NCBI GenBank assembly: GCA_961205875.1
Contig: OY540818.1
Span: forward strand, 11,754,761 to 11,818,760
DNA length: 64,000 bases
Direction of reading: 5' to 3'
Source of the DNA: Sialis fuliginosa
Lineage: Eukaryota; Arthropoda; Insecta; Megaloptera; Sialidae
In this document: in pieces, positions 40,159 through 51,804 of the stretch
How the letters are laid out: each line of letters begins with the position of its first letter
Position numbering within the stretch: position 1 is the first letter of the stretch
Notes under the pieces: generated by a model
Told to the model about the DNA's origin: nothing
The model's input: only the letters and a program-made list of their open reading frames with translations
Databases searched by the model: none
Made by a program: the position numbers and the translations under genes

Positions 40159-43100
40159 TTGTTAAAAATTCTTCTTTTCAACGGGAGTAGAATTAATACG
40201 CGATCTATACCAATTTCTTAGTACCATCCATAAATTAAACAAGCAATTTACATTTAATTAACATAAATTAAATAATACTGTACTGTAGACAATTTCAGAA
40301 AGAAAATGCATTTGTATTATAATTTTAAAAGCGATCATTTTCATTTTGTTTACATATTTGATTTATAAAAACAGCTGAATGAAATAAAATGAGTATAAAA
40401 CATTGAACGTGTGGCATACGAGTAGTACAACACAGCGAATAGATATTGATTTTACCATTAAGTAGTTTTTATAATGTAGTTAACATACCTTATGGTATTT
40501 AGATATTTTTTGTTTGTTAAAAAAATGTTACGTTGTTTTTATAACGTTTTTATATACCGTTAAATTATTTAATTGGCATATTATGTACCATTGAACTGTT
40601 CATATTTTTTTGGTGTCTTGAAAAAGTGTTTTCTAATTTGTATGCAAACAATCTGTTTTTCCAGTTACAATTAATGGGAAGAGTTTTTGCACTTCGTTAG
40701 TTTAATTGGTTTTAAATATATACAATGTATAAGAAGTTGAAAAAAATGTGAATGCTGATATTATAATTAATAATTAGGCTTGTCAGTCATGCTTGATTAA
40801 ATCTTTGACTATTACGTAACGCAGCTTTTAAATTTTAATAATGTGAAAATTTTTCATTTCTTTCCATAATCAATTTTAATTTGATTTACATGCAGGCAGT
40901 TTTAAAAAAACTGTCATTTAATTTTTGGAAGCTGGAAATCAATTATATTTTTAATATATTTTTGTTACCTTTATAATGCTAGGGAAAATTTTTATTTTTA
41001 GCTGACATCATTTTATACTTATTGTTAGTTAAGATAGCTTTTTTTAGCTATTCTAAATTGTCTGAATTATAAAAAAAATGAAACCATTTCTTAATAAGAA
41101 TTATCCTTTTATTTCTTAAAGGGTTGATTTTTTCGACCCCAGCGTCACCTGGATCCAAAAAAGATAAAGCTAACTGAGCACCAAATGAACATATGGTGTG
41201 AATATGGCTTCAATACATCCAGTAGTTTAGACGCGATGATCTCGCGTCCATACGCATCAAAAACAAAATTTTTATTTATTGATAAAAATTTTCTCAGTAT
41301 CTGATTTGTTTATCAAAAAAGTGTAAAACTATTTCTATCTTCTATTTTATTACAGTCTTTTTTAAAACACATTGATTTTATTAATTTTGGTTAATGATTT
41401 TGGTGTTCACATGCTTAATTCATTAATGCACAATATTATCCAGCTAACGCTATCTGCTAGGTGTCAAATATAAAAGTTATAAATTTGCTCGATATTTTAA
41501 AGTAGTGGTAATAAATGTATAATAATGTAAATGCTATGCATTTTATGAGATACATTTGGCAGCATTTATTTTAAATCGCTGATTGTACTTATCGCGCATG
41601 CGTCAAGGTTATTATATGTATGATTTCATTCGCTACATCTGTGTTGTTATTTATATTTAATACCTAAGAGATAGCGTAAGCTGGATGCTAATTTACATGT
41701 GCACTCAAGCAAATTCTTTATAATACCGGACATAAGTATAAAGTGTTTTTTTACGGTTTCTCTTATACATTTTTAAGTTAAAAAACCAAAATCCATATAT
41801 TATTGGTAAAGTGTTGATTAAGTTATAAAAAAAATATAAACGTTAGATATACGTTCTATGCTATACATATTTATTAGGTTTATATTTTGTCTGTATATAT
41901 AAATACGATGAATAATATAAGAGAAGATATCACCTTTGTTTCTGAAATCAAAACTAACACTATCTCGAGAAAAAGTTTCTTTTTTGAAAGAACAAAACAG
42001 ACGCGAAGCTCGGTTAGAATAAACGATATCTCCACCCACTTAACACTTTTGTCCGGCAACAGAGACGCAGAACAGAGACAGACAGAGAAACACTGTGCAG
42101 CGAAAGAGCTTTACGATCAAAAGCTCGCAAGAAGTAGTGCACAAAAAATATTCGTTCCTCCCAGGAATAAGTGGACAAAAAGATGTTTCTAATGCTGTAC
42201 GTGTCCTTAGCTTTTGGCTGACACCAATCTGTCACTCGGGATGGATCCGTATCTTAATCACGATAAACATTCAACCGATGCGGTTAACCGTAATACATAC
42301 ATATGTAATACTTTGTACATATGTCATATGTGCCTTTTTTAAACGTGATCACCTTTTTATGGTCTCTTCTTTCTTAACTTTACTTCAAATGGTGGCGATT
42401 GAAGTATTTATACACACATTATAACAATTACATTAAATAACATATAGGGGAAAGTATGGTATATTGGACCACCCTTATATCTCGAAAAGTAGTTTTCTGA
42501 TTTCTTAAATGACAACACCGTGCGATAGGCGCCTAATTTCATTGCATATCGGCTATATTGTTTTCCTTGACAAGTTGAATGTTATTGTTTTGTTTCCGTA
42601 AATGTAAATAAGTGATTTTTGATGTAATTTTGAGTGAGGGTGTAGTTAGTACAAAGGTAAGTATACAGCGTTTTTAATTTATAGTTTGCAGTAGCAATTT
42701 ATCAACAATTAACTGTCATGGATTGATTGGCGGCTTTGATAGGTTATGTTTTTGTTAGATTTTTATTCTCACTTCTCACACTGTTAGTTAAAATGGACAT
42801 CACGCTGTTGCCATAGCTGGAATCATGAAACTTGTATCAATAATCCTAACATATGTATGTACATATTTCCTTTTAAAATTCATGTTATATTAGAATTTAT
42901 TTTATACACTTTGAGCATTAAACTTATTATTTTGTACAATAACATTTCTCCTTTTTTGCATTAATATATAAAAAATAATTTATTATCAACAATGTCAAGA
43001 CATTTTCAAATCAAGTGTCCTTGATTAGGCAATCTCTGCTAGTCCAATCTCATGTGGCGAAGCTGGGGGTATATGTAGTTTAAAACGGGGAATCAATCTC

Positions 43101-45876
43101 TGCCACAACGGGTTTTAAACAGAGAGACATACAAAAAGGACACCCGCTGCTAGAGCTATATTGCGTAATATTTTAATGCCAGGATCCTGGTATTGTATGA
43201 TAGTTAAAATGATCAAAATGTAAAAGGCCTATTATTTACTGTAAACTAAGATAACTTGTAACATATGTTTTATAACATTAATATATTTCACTCAAGAAGA
43301 AAATGTTTCGGAAAAAAGATTTAGTTGTATAATAGATATGTTTTGGCAGTAAACCAACAACCGGTGTTTACAGTTAGTTATTTAAACAACTGTAAAGTAG
43401 GTCAGTTAACAAGACTATATTAACTGCCTTATATAGTACCTACATAAATAGTTTCTTTCAACATCAACAAGTAGTGTTACTATTGTCAATGTTTTAATTC
43501 ACACCTTTTAATCGATGAAAATAGTTCAATATTTATTTTAAGTTTGTTTATAAAAACATCAACTTTGAATGATAATTGAAATTGAATGTATTCATTTATC
43601 AAATGTTATAATCAATCTACAAGTTATGTTGTCGTGTCTTTAGCTCAATTAGTAACGTCCTCTTTTTGTTAAGTTGATAATAATACAGTTAAAAAGTGAA
43701 TTGGAATAAATACTACAATTATATGATACGAAAGGACATGCGATAGTTTGAAGACTAATAAATATTTTAATAATTTTATCTGATAAAGAAATCGTAAAAA
43801 TGTATGTAAGTTAATAAAAAAAAATGCTCCTTATTATTCAAGAAAATTTTTGCTAATATGACTCCACTATGTACTACCTACATGCTGTAACGTTTTGGGT
43901 TCTATTGACTTTTGTTAATCTCATTTAACCCTTAATTGGTTAGGTAGATGGACCTGTAGGTGCTCGGAAACGTAAAACACTGCTACACTAAATAAATAGA
44001 TTTAATTATAACTAGACTTACACTATTTCTTTCACAAAACTTTCACTATAATATTACAAAAATGTGGCACTAATTCTAATACAAAACTGACACTATTTCT
44101 TTACAAAATTTGTATTATAATATTACAAAAAGGTGGTCGCTAACACAGGGCCTTACTTCTCCTTAGCTTGAATTACAGGGCTAAGGTAGCTACCTGTTTC
44201 ATAGATTCACTTAACAAAATTTATTGTGTAATTCACGACTCTGTGTGCACGACTGACTCAATAAATTCTCCCGGGGTCTCGCTAAAAAAATTGTTTTCTA
44301 ATGTTAACTAATTTCTACAAATAATTATACAATAACCCAAACGTATTGTTACAATGCGGTATTAAAGTTCAATTTCTGTAACACTAAAAACCCTAAATTT
44401 ATAAATTATATTCAAACGGAAACTCGAGCATAGACGTGAAATATTGACATCAATTACTAATAAATACAACGGAAACGGAAGGATGAACATCTATTTCACA
44501 GGTTCGTAATTCTGTCCTAGATTATCCTTTATACAGGGTTATTGGGTCACGTTTCTCCAGACATCGCGTGGCAGCATTTATTCCAGAATGGATTAACTTT
44601 TAATTGACGGAAATAAATTAGAAGATCTATTAGATATATGGGTCTATTTCACATATTGCTCTGTGCAATGCTGTTTGTTTATTGACGATACAAATGCTTT
44701 ATTGGATTTGTAAGAACGAAGTAGGTAGAACCTTGATAAAGTTAATTTCGTTTGATTATATTTTGTATTATTGATGTTCATTTGGTTCAAATAGGTTTTT
44801 ATATTACCTCCCCCCCACTTCTTTGCCCGCATTCTATTCGTTTTCATGAATATATAGTTTATAAAATCTAGTACCTTTTGTACTGTTAGTATAACACTTT
44901 TATAGTTAAACTTAAATAAATAAATTAAAAAAAAATTAGAAAATTTAGAAGAGTAAGTAGATTTATAATTATTATATTAATTTATATTTATTGCTATTTC
45001 TGTTTTTAAGGCTTATTTATTATTTTATAGCTTGAAATTTTCAATAATATATTTAATTTTATGTGGATCCATTAAACCTCCCTCCCCTCAATGCATTAAT
45101 CCGTAGTTTCACACTGCAGTAAATTATTAAAATGTTAATTTTTTTTGTTAAAACATTAGTATGCAATTTAGAGTAAATATAATGGCATTAATATGTTACG
45201 TTTGATGGATTATCAATAATGATAATAATAATGAATAAAATAGTGAACCACTAATTTCATCATATATCTTTAAATATTTGATAATGCTATGATATTGGTA
45301 TCGATTAGCAATATGATATAATGCAAATAGTAACTGCGTAAATTCACATGTGTGTACGTGCATTTCCCGTTAATCTACACTCTGTAACATAATTTTCATT
45401 CAGATAACATTGCATATGTTTTAATTCCCTATTTATGTGTGCAATATTTGGATTTTAAATTAATCGATGATTATAAATAACTAAGGAATATTTTTACTTT
45501 TTAAATAGTGACATATTTATTTTTTAGTTAATTAGTTCATTTCATTTTAAAAAGTATTTGAATTCTATACCTAGTGGAGTTATATTAGCGAAAATTTTCT
45601 TGAATAAAGGAAGGAGTAAATCTTTTTATTAACTTTTTCAAGGTGACTTCCCAAAGCCAATTTTTGGAACCTTTTTAAAAAAATATCCAGTTCTATTGGT
45701 CGAATTGTTAAAAAAAATTTTCTTCAGTATAAACATTATATACCTTTATAAAACTGATTAGTAAAAAACCCTGTAAGTTTATTATATAACCTAAAAAATA
45801 AAGATACCATTGAAAAAATCATAAAAATGATGTTATCCTCCAAACTGAGTATGTCAATTTTTTTTCTGCAAGTAGC
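40159..45876. other. Long AT-rich stretch, no gene seen
   Basis: 41140-41275 (ACATCCAGTAGTTTAGACGC) resembles a 3' fragment of an insect non-LTR element. A GC-richer area lies at 42000-42250, with several overlapping open frames of 70-109 codons in different frames on both strands; none has a recognisable domain. Another GC-richer patch is at 43020-43150. Confidence 0.35.
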
Positions 45877-45910
45877 TTACTGTTCAGTAGTTATAACTAC
45901 TGAACAGTAA
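45877..45910. repeat. Perfect 34-bp palindrome
   Basis: Left half TTACTGTTCAGTAGTTA and its exact reverse complement, with no spacer. It would form a perfect cruciform. Confidence 0.95.
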
Positions 45911-47835
45911 ATATAAAATATAAAATATATTTTATAATATTAAAACATTGTAAGTATGTACATTATAAACATTATTAACACAAAAACACATTTACTTTGA
46001 CTTATCTACTTTAATAATCAGTACAATACTACCTATTAAAATTTAAAACAACAAAATTAATAAATTTTCATCATTACATTACAAAGAACAAATAGAAAAT
46101 CTAATAACAAAGTTTGAAGTGTTAGTCGTATAAAATAATGACGGTTTCCTGTTAATTTAACAAACTATTTTTCATGTATTCGTCAAATAAGTTTAAGGAA
46201 CTCCCACGTTAATGTTGTCGACTTTTTAACACAATTATCCAATACAAAAGCACCGAAATAATTATAATTAGTCAGTGGTGTAGTTATGAAGTTTTATTTA
46301 CTTTTGGTTAATTATAATGCATAAATATTCTCCAAGGCAAAACCCAAAATGATTTTAAAAAATACAGGCAAGGATATTATTTTAAGTATTTAATTTATCA
46401 ATTACTGGTAAATTTTTCTTTTGTTTCGAAATCCCTTTTCTAACAGCTGAGTAGAAATATTTTCCGGAGGTTGCTGATGGGTCGATCATAGTAGGTGTAA
46501 ACGAACAAGTTTGCCTGGGTTTAGGATTTTTAGGTTAATATTACAATATTAATAGAAGAACATATTCGAGTTACATAATAAATAAATAAATAAAATTGGC
46601 AAGAGCTAGTTTATTTGGTTTCAGAATGACAGTTTTATTTTATGTTAACTTATACAAATACCTTATAAAAGTCTTGCTAAACTTTATCTATAAAGATATA
46701 GTTGATATCTAAAATTCACATAGATATGTAAATCTATGTAAATAATGCACAAGGTAACTTTTGTTTGAAAAGAAATATAAAGTAGAAATATCTGCACTCA
46801 TTCCTCTTATTTACACAGACAGTTTACAGTGGTGTTGTGTCGTAGACTATCTTTGGTCGTTTCTGACGTGAAACTTTGTTTATATTATTTTTGAATAATT
46901 TTATGCATATAAAATAAAATATAGATTCTAATTGTAAGCTAAATTTCAGGACTACATTACAGTTTTTAACACTATAAATAACATAATGTTGTTTACCAAT
47001 ATTACCTTATCTGAAGGTTTGATAATAGAAACAAATATATGTACGTCGTACGTGTGTTTTTAGTTTTCTGGAATACGGAGATAAATATTTACAGTGTATT
47101 ATTGTAAACAATGAAATCGAATAAATTGGTTATAATTTTATCTCAATGCTTGTTTAAATAATGAACACCAAATATAGGTATATTGACAAATTGTAGGTAA
47201 ATAAATATTTAGATATATAATATGTAACGTTTTGTTTAAATTTAAACAAATGTTTATACTTTTTTACACGTACATGAAATGCAGTAAAATTTAGTAATTC
47301 GAACTCAAATTTTAATGAAATTATACATGAGTCCTAGAATCACGCACGACCATTATTTCAATAACGTATGTGTATTTGTCTGTGAGTCTGTGAATGTTCT
47401 ACAACCAAAACGGTGTAACTTATGTATATTGTACATATGTACATGAAATTTTCAAGTTATGATTCTTGTATATTCTCCTATTTTGAAGAGCAGTACTAAA
47501 CCGGAAACGCATGTTTACTCAATTTTAGAATTTATCTAACTATATTTGAAACGGTGCGTAATACAAAAAATAGCTTTGAATCAAAGTTATAGATAATGTT
47601 AACATCTATACTAATTTATTTTTTATTGATTGTTCCACAAGTTTTTTAAGATATAATTAATTTTAAAAATTATCTAAAAATGTTCTAGCATTTTTTTAGA
47701 CATATTGAAACGTTTTCAATATATTCGATTCTGTATAATGAATTATAACCAAGTTTTGCGATGGTCACAGCAGTAATTAAAAAAATGATTTAAAATAAAT
47801 TAATTATAAGGTGTCACTGTCTATATAATATAAAG
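45911..47835. other. AT-rich DNA, no gene seen
   Basis: CAGTGGTGTAGTTATGAAG at about 46275 resembles a hAT left end without a partner. Confidence 0.35.
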
Positions 47836-48011
47836 CAGTGTTTCTCTAACCTTTGAAGTGGAGATACCCTAATTAAAAAAACAGCACTTGACTACCTGTT
47901 TTGCTGTGATTTTTATAATGTGATTTATATAATTTTTTAAAGCTTTCAAAATTTAAAAATGCGTGGGTATACTTCTGGTATATTTGAAGCACACTGTTTG
48001 AGAATTGCTGG
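47836..48011. mobile_element. Probable short hAT element
   Basis: Left end CAGTGTTTCTCTAACCTTTG and right end CACTGTTTGAGAATTGCTG resemble typical hAT termini. The flanking 8-mers ATATAAAG and GCATGAAG agree at five of eight positions. Confidence 0.45.
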
Positions 48012-48114
48012 CATGAAGTTGTACTCGTTTAATGTATACCTACATATAAAACATAATTATTTTATAATTATAACCCTTTGTTTGCACATGAAAAACAATT
48101 TTTAATCAAGTATA

Positions 48115-48365
48115 TCAATTTACAAATGTAAAAAATATGTCTACCACACACAAAATTGTGACAATCCCTTTATTACGACAACATAATTGCTTGTGTTTAA
48201 AACCACAATTGAATTTGACAATTCTGTTTACATCAAACAGGTCGGTTAACGGAATTAACGTCACATTTCGCAAATCTTCGTCCTTGGGATGACCTCTCAA
48301 CGTGTCACTTGCGTATTCATCAGGATCAACAATATCCACTAAGCGGTTGGCTAAATCCTCTAAAC
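48115..48365 (-). CDS. Possible exon of an unrecognised protein
   Basis: Minus-strand open frame beginning after a plausible acceptor (TGTTTCAG|GTTTAG at 48366/48365). It reads GLEDLANRLVDIVDPDEYAS, then DTLRGHPKDEDLRNVTLIPL and onward to a Cys-containing stretch (CGFKHKQLCCRN), with a stop at 48115-48117. Composition and codon choice look more like coding DNA than the surrounding sequence. I do not recognise the family. The frame is also open upstream of the acceptor. The candidate donors inside (for example TGTG|GTAGAC) are not decisive. It could equally be an old transposon fragment. Confidence 0.3.
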
Positions 48366-48517
48366 CTGAAACATGGCCCAAGTGCTTCCACGACCAGTGG
48401 CGTCCGATATGGAAAAATATAAATATATCGCATAACTTCTAACTCAAAAGGGTTCATAGTTCACATACATCAGGGGTTATTTTAGTGTCTATACTTAGTT
48501 GTGTATTCGGCCAAATC

Positions 48518-48668
48518 CTATTTTTATCCGAATCTATTTTGGATCAGGTTATCTAACCTGGTCCTGATCATGCTGTTCTATCCGAACCTGAACTGATTAT
48601 TCTATCCGCCCCGGATCAGGCTATCAAACCCGGCCCTGATCAGGCTATCAAATTCGGCACTGATCGGG
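48518..48668. repeat. 24-bp minisatellite, about six copies
   Basis: Units start at about 48518, 48542, 48566, 48590, 48614 and 48638. The best-conserved units are GATCAGGCTATCAAACCCGG and GATCAGGCTATCAAATTCGG, each completed to 24 bp. Older units have drifted. Confidence 0.85.
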
Positions 48669-48722
48669 AAAAAGTTTTTTTCATAGTTAGATACTATACC
48701 TATAATACTTAAATATATAGTA

Positions 48723-49579
48723 AGGTCATTGAGACAAATACGACCCACTTTAATTAAAAATGCTATATTTCAAGAAATAAGTAATTTATATTAAAAAGAT
48801 TATATTAATGATAAATTTTGGTTTATTATTATTAGTACGAAAATCAACATTTCTTAAATGATTTTTTCATTTTTGAGACAGCTTAAAGAAAATTAACTTT
48901 GGGCCTTATTATAATTAAACTATGGTAAATTTATTTTGCATGGGAATTATGTTTAAATCAATATTTGGCGTAAAGTTTGCTTAGTTGCAGATAATAAATA
49001 AATAATTAATATTTTTTTTATCCATAACGTACCGATGCTGCATCCATAGCAGCTGCTAAACTACGACAGACCACGTTATTTCTTCTTTGTAGATGATTTT
49101 TTTACATAGAATTATTACTAAATAAAAATGACATACCAATCTAGAACAAAATATGCGGTCATAAATTGTAATAAATAATTTAAAAAAACCAATTTCAAAT
49201 TTAGTGGGCCTTATTTTCCGTAAGGTACAACGGTAAATTTTATTTTATTTTATAAAACAGAAACTTAAAAAACAATAGAAATCAACTTGCACCATAAACT
49301 TTAAGATCGAACTATTAACTGAACAAATAAGAAATAGAAAATACATAAAACAATTTAACAAAAATTAAGATTATTTATTGGTTATTTTTATAAAATTGAG
49401 CATTCGTCACCATCTCTCGCAACAAACTCAGAGGTACCGAAAAGTAAACGCGGTGAGAGACTAGTCGAAGTCTAGTTAGCTTTGTATAAGTATCTTCTAT
49501 GTGTACATAAAAACCCAGACCAATCCAACTATTATAAATGTAATTTTTTTTACATGGGCCTTATTTGCCGCAGGTACCT
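48723..49579. mobile_element. Mariner-like non-autonomous element
   Basis: TA on both sides (48721-48722, 49580-49581). The left end AGGTCATTGAGACAAATACG and the right end CTTATTTGCCGCAGGTACCT are imperfect inverted repeats. GGGCCTTATT recurs inside (about 48903 and 49205). There is no transposase frame. Confidence 0.65.
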
Positions 49580-49839
49580 TACATTTTAACGTTTTTAGAA
49601 AATAAATGTGATTAAGTAAAATATGGAAATTAAGATTTTGACGAAAAAATTTACCATGATTGCTTCTGTATAAGTGTATGTATAAAAGGGGTTAGGATAC
49701 CAAAACGACATTTTTTTTGGTTTTATAAGTATAATTATACTTTAATTTTATTTAACATTCATCTATCTCAATATAAATCATTGATTTTAATATCTGTTTA
49801 TTAAAGTAGATTTAATTAATTCGGATACTAAACGATACA

Positions 49840-50060
49840 TAGTGACGGTGCCACTGTCCACCACCGCATTGAGCTCACATCCGTGTATCACGGAGGGCCG
49901 TAGGGCGATGTTTCACAGCGCCACTTGACGCTGCGATGTCATCTTGCCCTGTTGTGCACGATTATTCCTGCACAAGGGTGGCGCTGCAGGATTTAGTTCT
50001 TGCTCATTTTATACGTCACACAAGTGGTGTATGTGTGTGTGTAACGTGCCGGAGATGAGT
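49840..50060. promoter_or_regulatory. GC-rich island with an inverted repeat
   Basis: A sharply GC-richer segment in AT-rich DNA. AGCGCCAC (about 49918) and GTGGCGCT (about 49979) are inverted, and a GT tract follows at about 50028. It could be a promoter, an untranslated exon or a structured RNA. No open frame of note. Confidence 0.3.
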
Positions 50061-51650
50061 TTTAGGTTAGAAAACGTGTTAAAAATAAGGTTTTTAAAAT
50101 TCAAAATAAAATAACCGTTTTGATTTATTCGAATTATAGATTATTAGCGATTGGACCCGCTGTTACCCAGGGTTATTGATTCAATTAAACAAAGTAATCA
50201 TGATTTTTTTTAGACTTTTGATGTTAAATCTTAATTATCGAACTATTGGTGAAAACCGCATTGAAATTCATTTCAACATTCATTTTTATACATATATATA
50301 GAGATAGATCAAACATATAAAATAACATGACTTTAAAATGGCTTCTCAGTTTGTATTTGTACATAATTATTATAAATGAATCTGAGCAATAGTGCGTTAA
50401 GATTAAATTGGACTTCCTTATAAAGCCATTTATAAAATAAAGCGATCAATTCAATCAAATAAACAATTGAAAAAATCAATGTTCTTGTAAACATGGATGT
50501 TACATATACACGTGCAAAATAGAAAGCAATATTGTTGGAAGAATACAACTTTTATAGGATTGCCATAAATGGTTTTTTTAAAGTGTCATTTAAAATATTA
50601 AAATCACAGAATGTTGAATTTAATATCTAAATACCGTAGTTTTTAAAAAGTGATTAATTATAAAGAGGTATTTTGGTTCAACATCCATCATGATAGTTAA
50701 TGAAACTTAGTTATTGCATTGATAGCAACAGCTTCATGTGGCAAAAGCGGATGAATTTGCAAAATTAATACTTCATTTCATGATCGATGAATTGCATCAT
50801 TTCATACGAAGTACATCTTTGTTGCCTTTATTGCAATTGCATCTTTTTAGCCATTTTTAAAATTACACCTGCTATAAACTGATCTGGAAATGCTTTGTCT
50901 ACTTTACTACGGTTTTTAATAAATTGCATGGTACAATGTAAATAAAAAGCTGCCGGGAGTGCCACGAGACTTTCTTATACGCTGTAATAAGTGTACAGTA
51001 TACCTACGTGTTTGTTATTATCTAAAAAAATATTTTTTGCTAAATAATGAAAGAGGAAAATAAATTATAGATAATATTTTCTACATTTTTTTTAATTTGC
51101 ACCGTGTCAAAAATAATTCAACACATTAAAAAAATTTACAAAAGTAAACATCAGTTTCTGACTGTATAATCGTTTTAAAAAATAGGAGGCTTTCTCCCTA
51201 GATGAAAATTAATTACTGTACACGTATTTTACTAACATGATTAAAAAACGAAACTATAAATATGATGATAAGTATTTGGAGGTATATTTATGTTAACTTT
51301 TTATCTTATTTTTAATCATAGAAAAATAATATAAACTTATTTTGTGTAATTTGAAGCATCCGTATTAACTAAAATTCTGCAGTACTTTCTTTTGTTCGAT
51401 ATGTTTCGAAAACGGTTGATCTTATGACAAATAAATAAAGTATATTTTTGTATATTTTGTATCATATAATCTTCTACAAGTACCCAACTCAGGAAAAAAT
51501 TCAAGAACAAAAAAATACTAGATAAAAATCGGCGGGCCCACTGGCCTCATACACCCCTGGTCTAAATTATTATTATTTGATACTGGAAATCGATAACACT
51601 TATTAATACCAATTCCTGTATCAAATTTCAAAACTGTAGCACAATGGGTT
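50061..51650. other. AT-rich DNA, no gene seen
   Basis: GGCGGGCCCACTGGCC and ACACCCCTGG at about 51532-51560 resemble a hAT right end. Confidence 0.35.
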
Positions 51651-51804
51651 CTCTAGATATTAAATTAATACTAATTTTGGATAAAAGATTGTAGCTCCCT
51701 CACGAAGAATTTCCGGACATAGGTTCACATAAGGTTTTTTGCTTAAAATTACATCCTCGATCTACTGTTAATTTTTTTAAAACTAGTTGTAAATCATTCT
51801 GTAT
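51651..51804. mobile_element. Single-arm relative of the foldback element at 30244
   Basis: TAGCTCCCTCACGAAGAATT, then TTGCTTAAAATTACATCCTC and GTTGTAAATCATTCTGTAT, match the right arm of 30244-30706 in order and spacing. No opposite arm is found nearby. Confidence 0.65.

Noticed and set aside
42014-42424. Overlapping frames of 73-109 codons on both strands
   Set aside because: Several frames on both strands are open at once in a GC-richer patch, none with a domain, so composition explains them.
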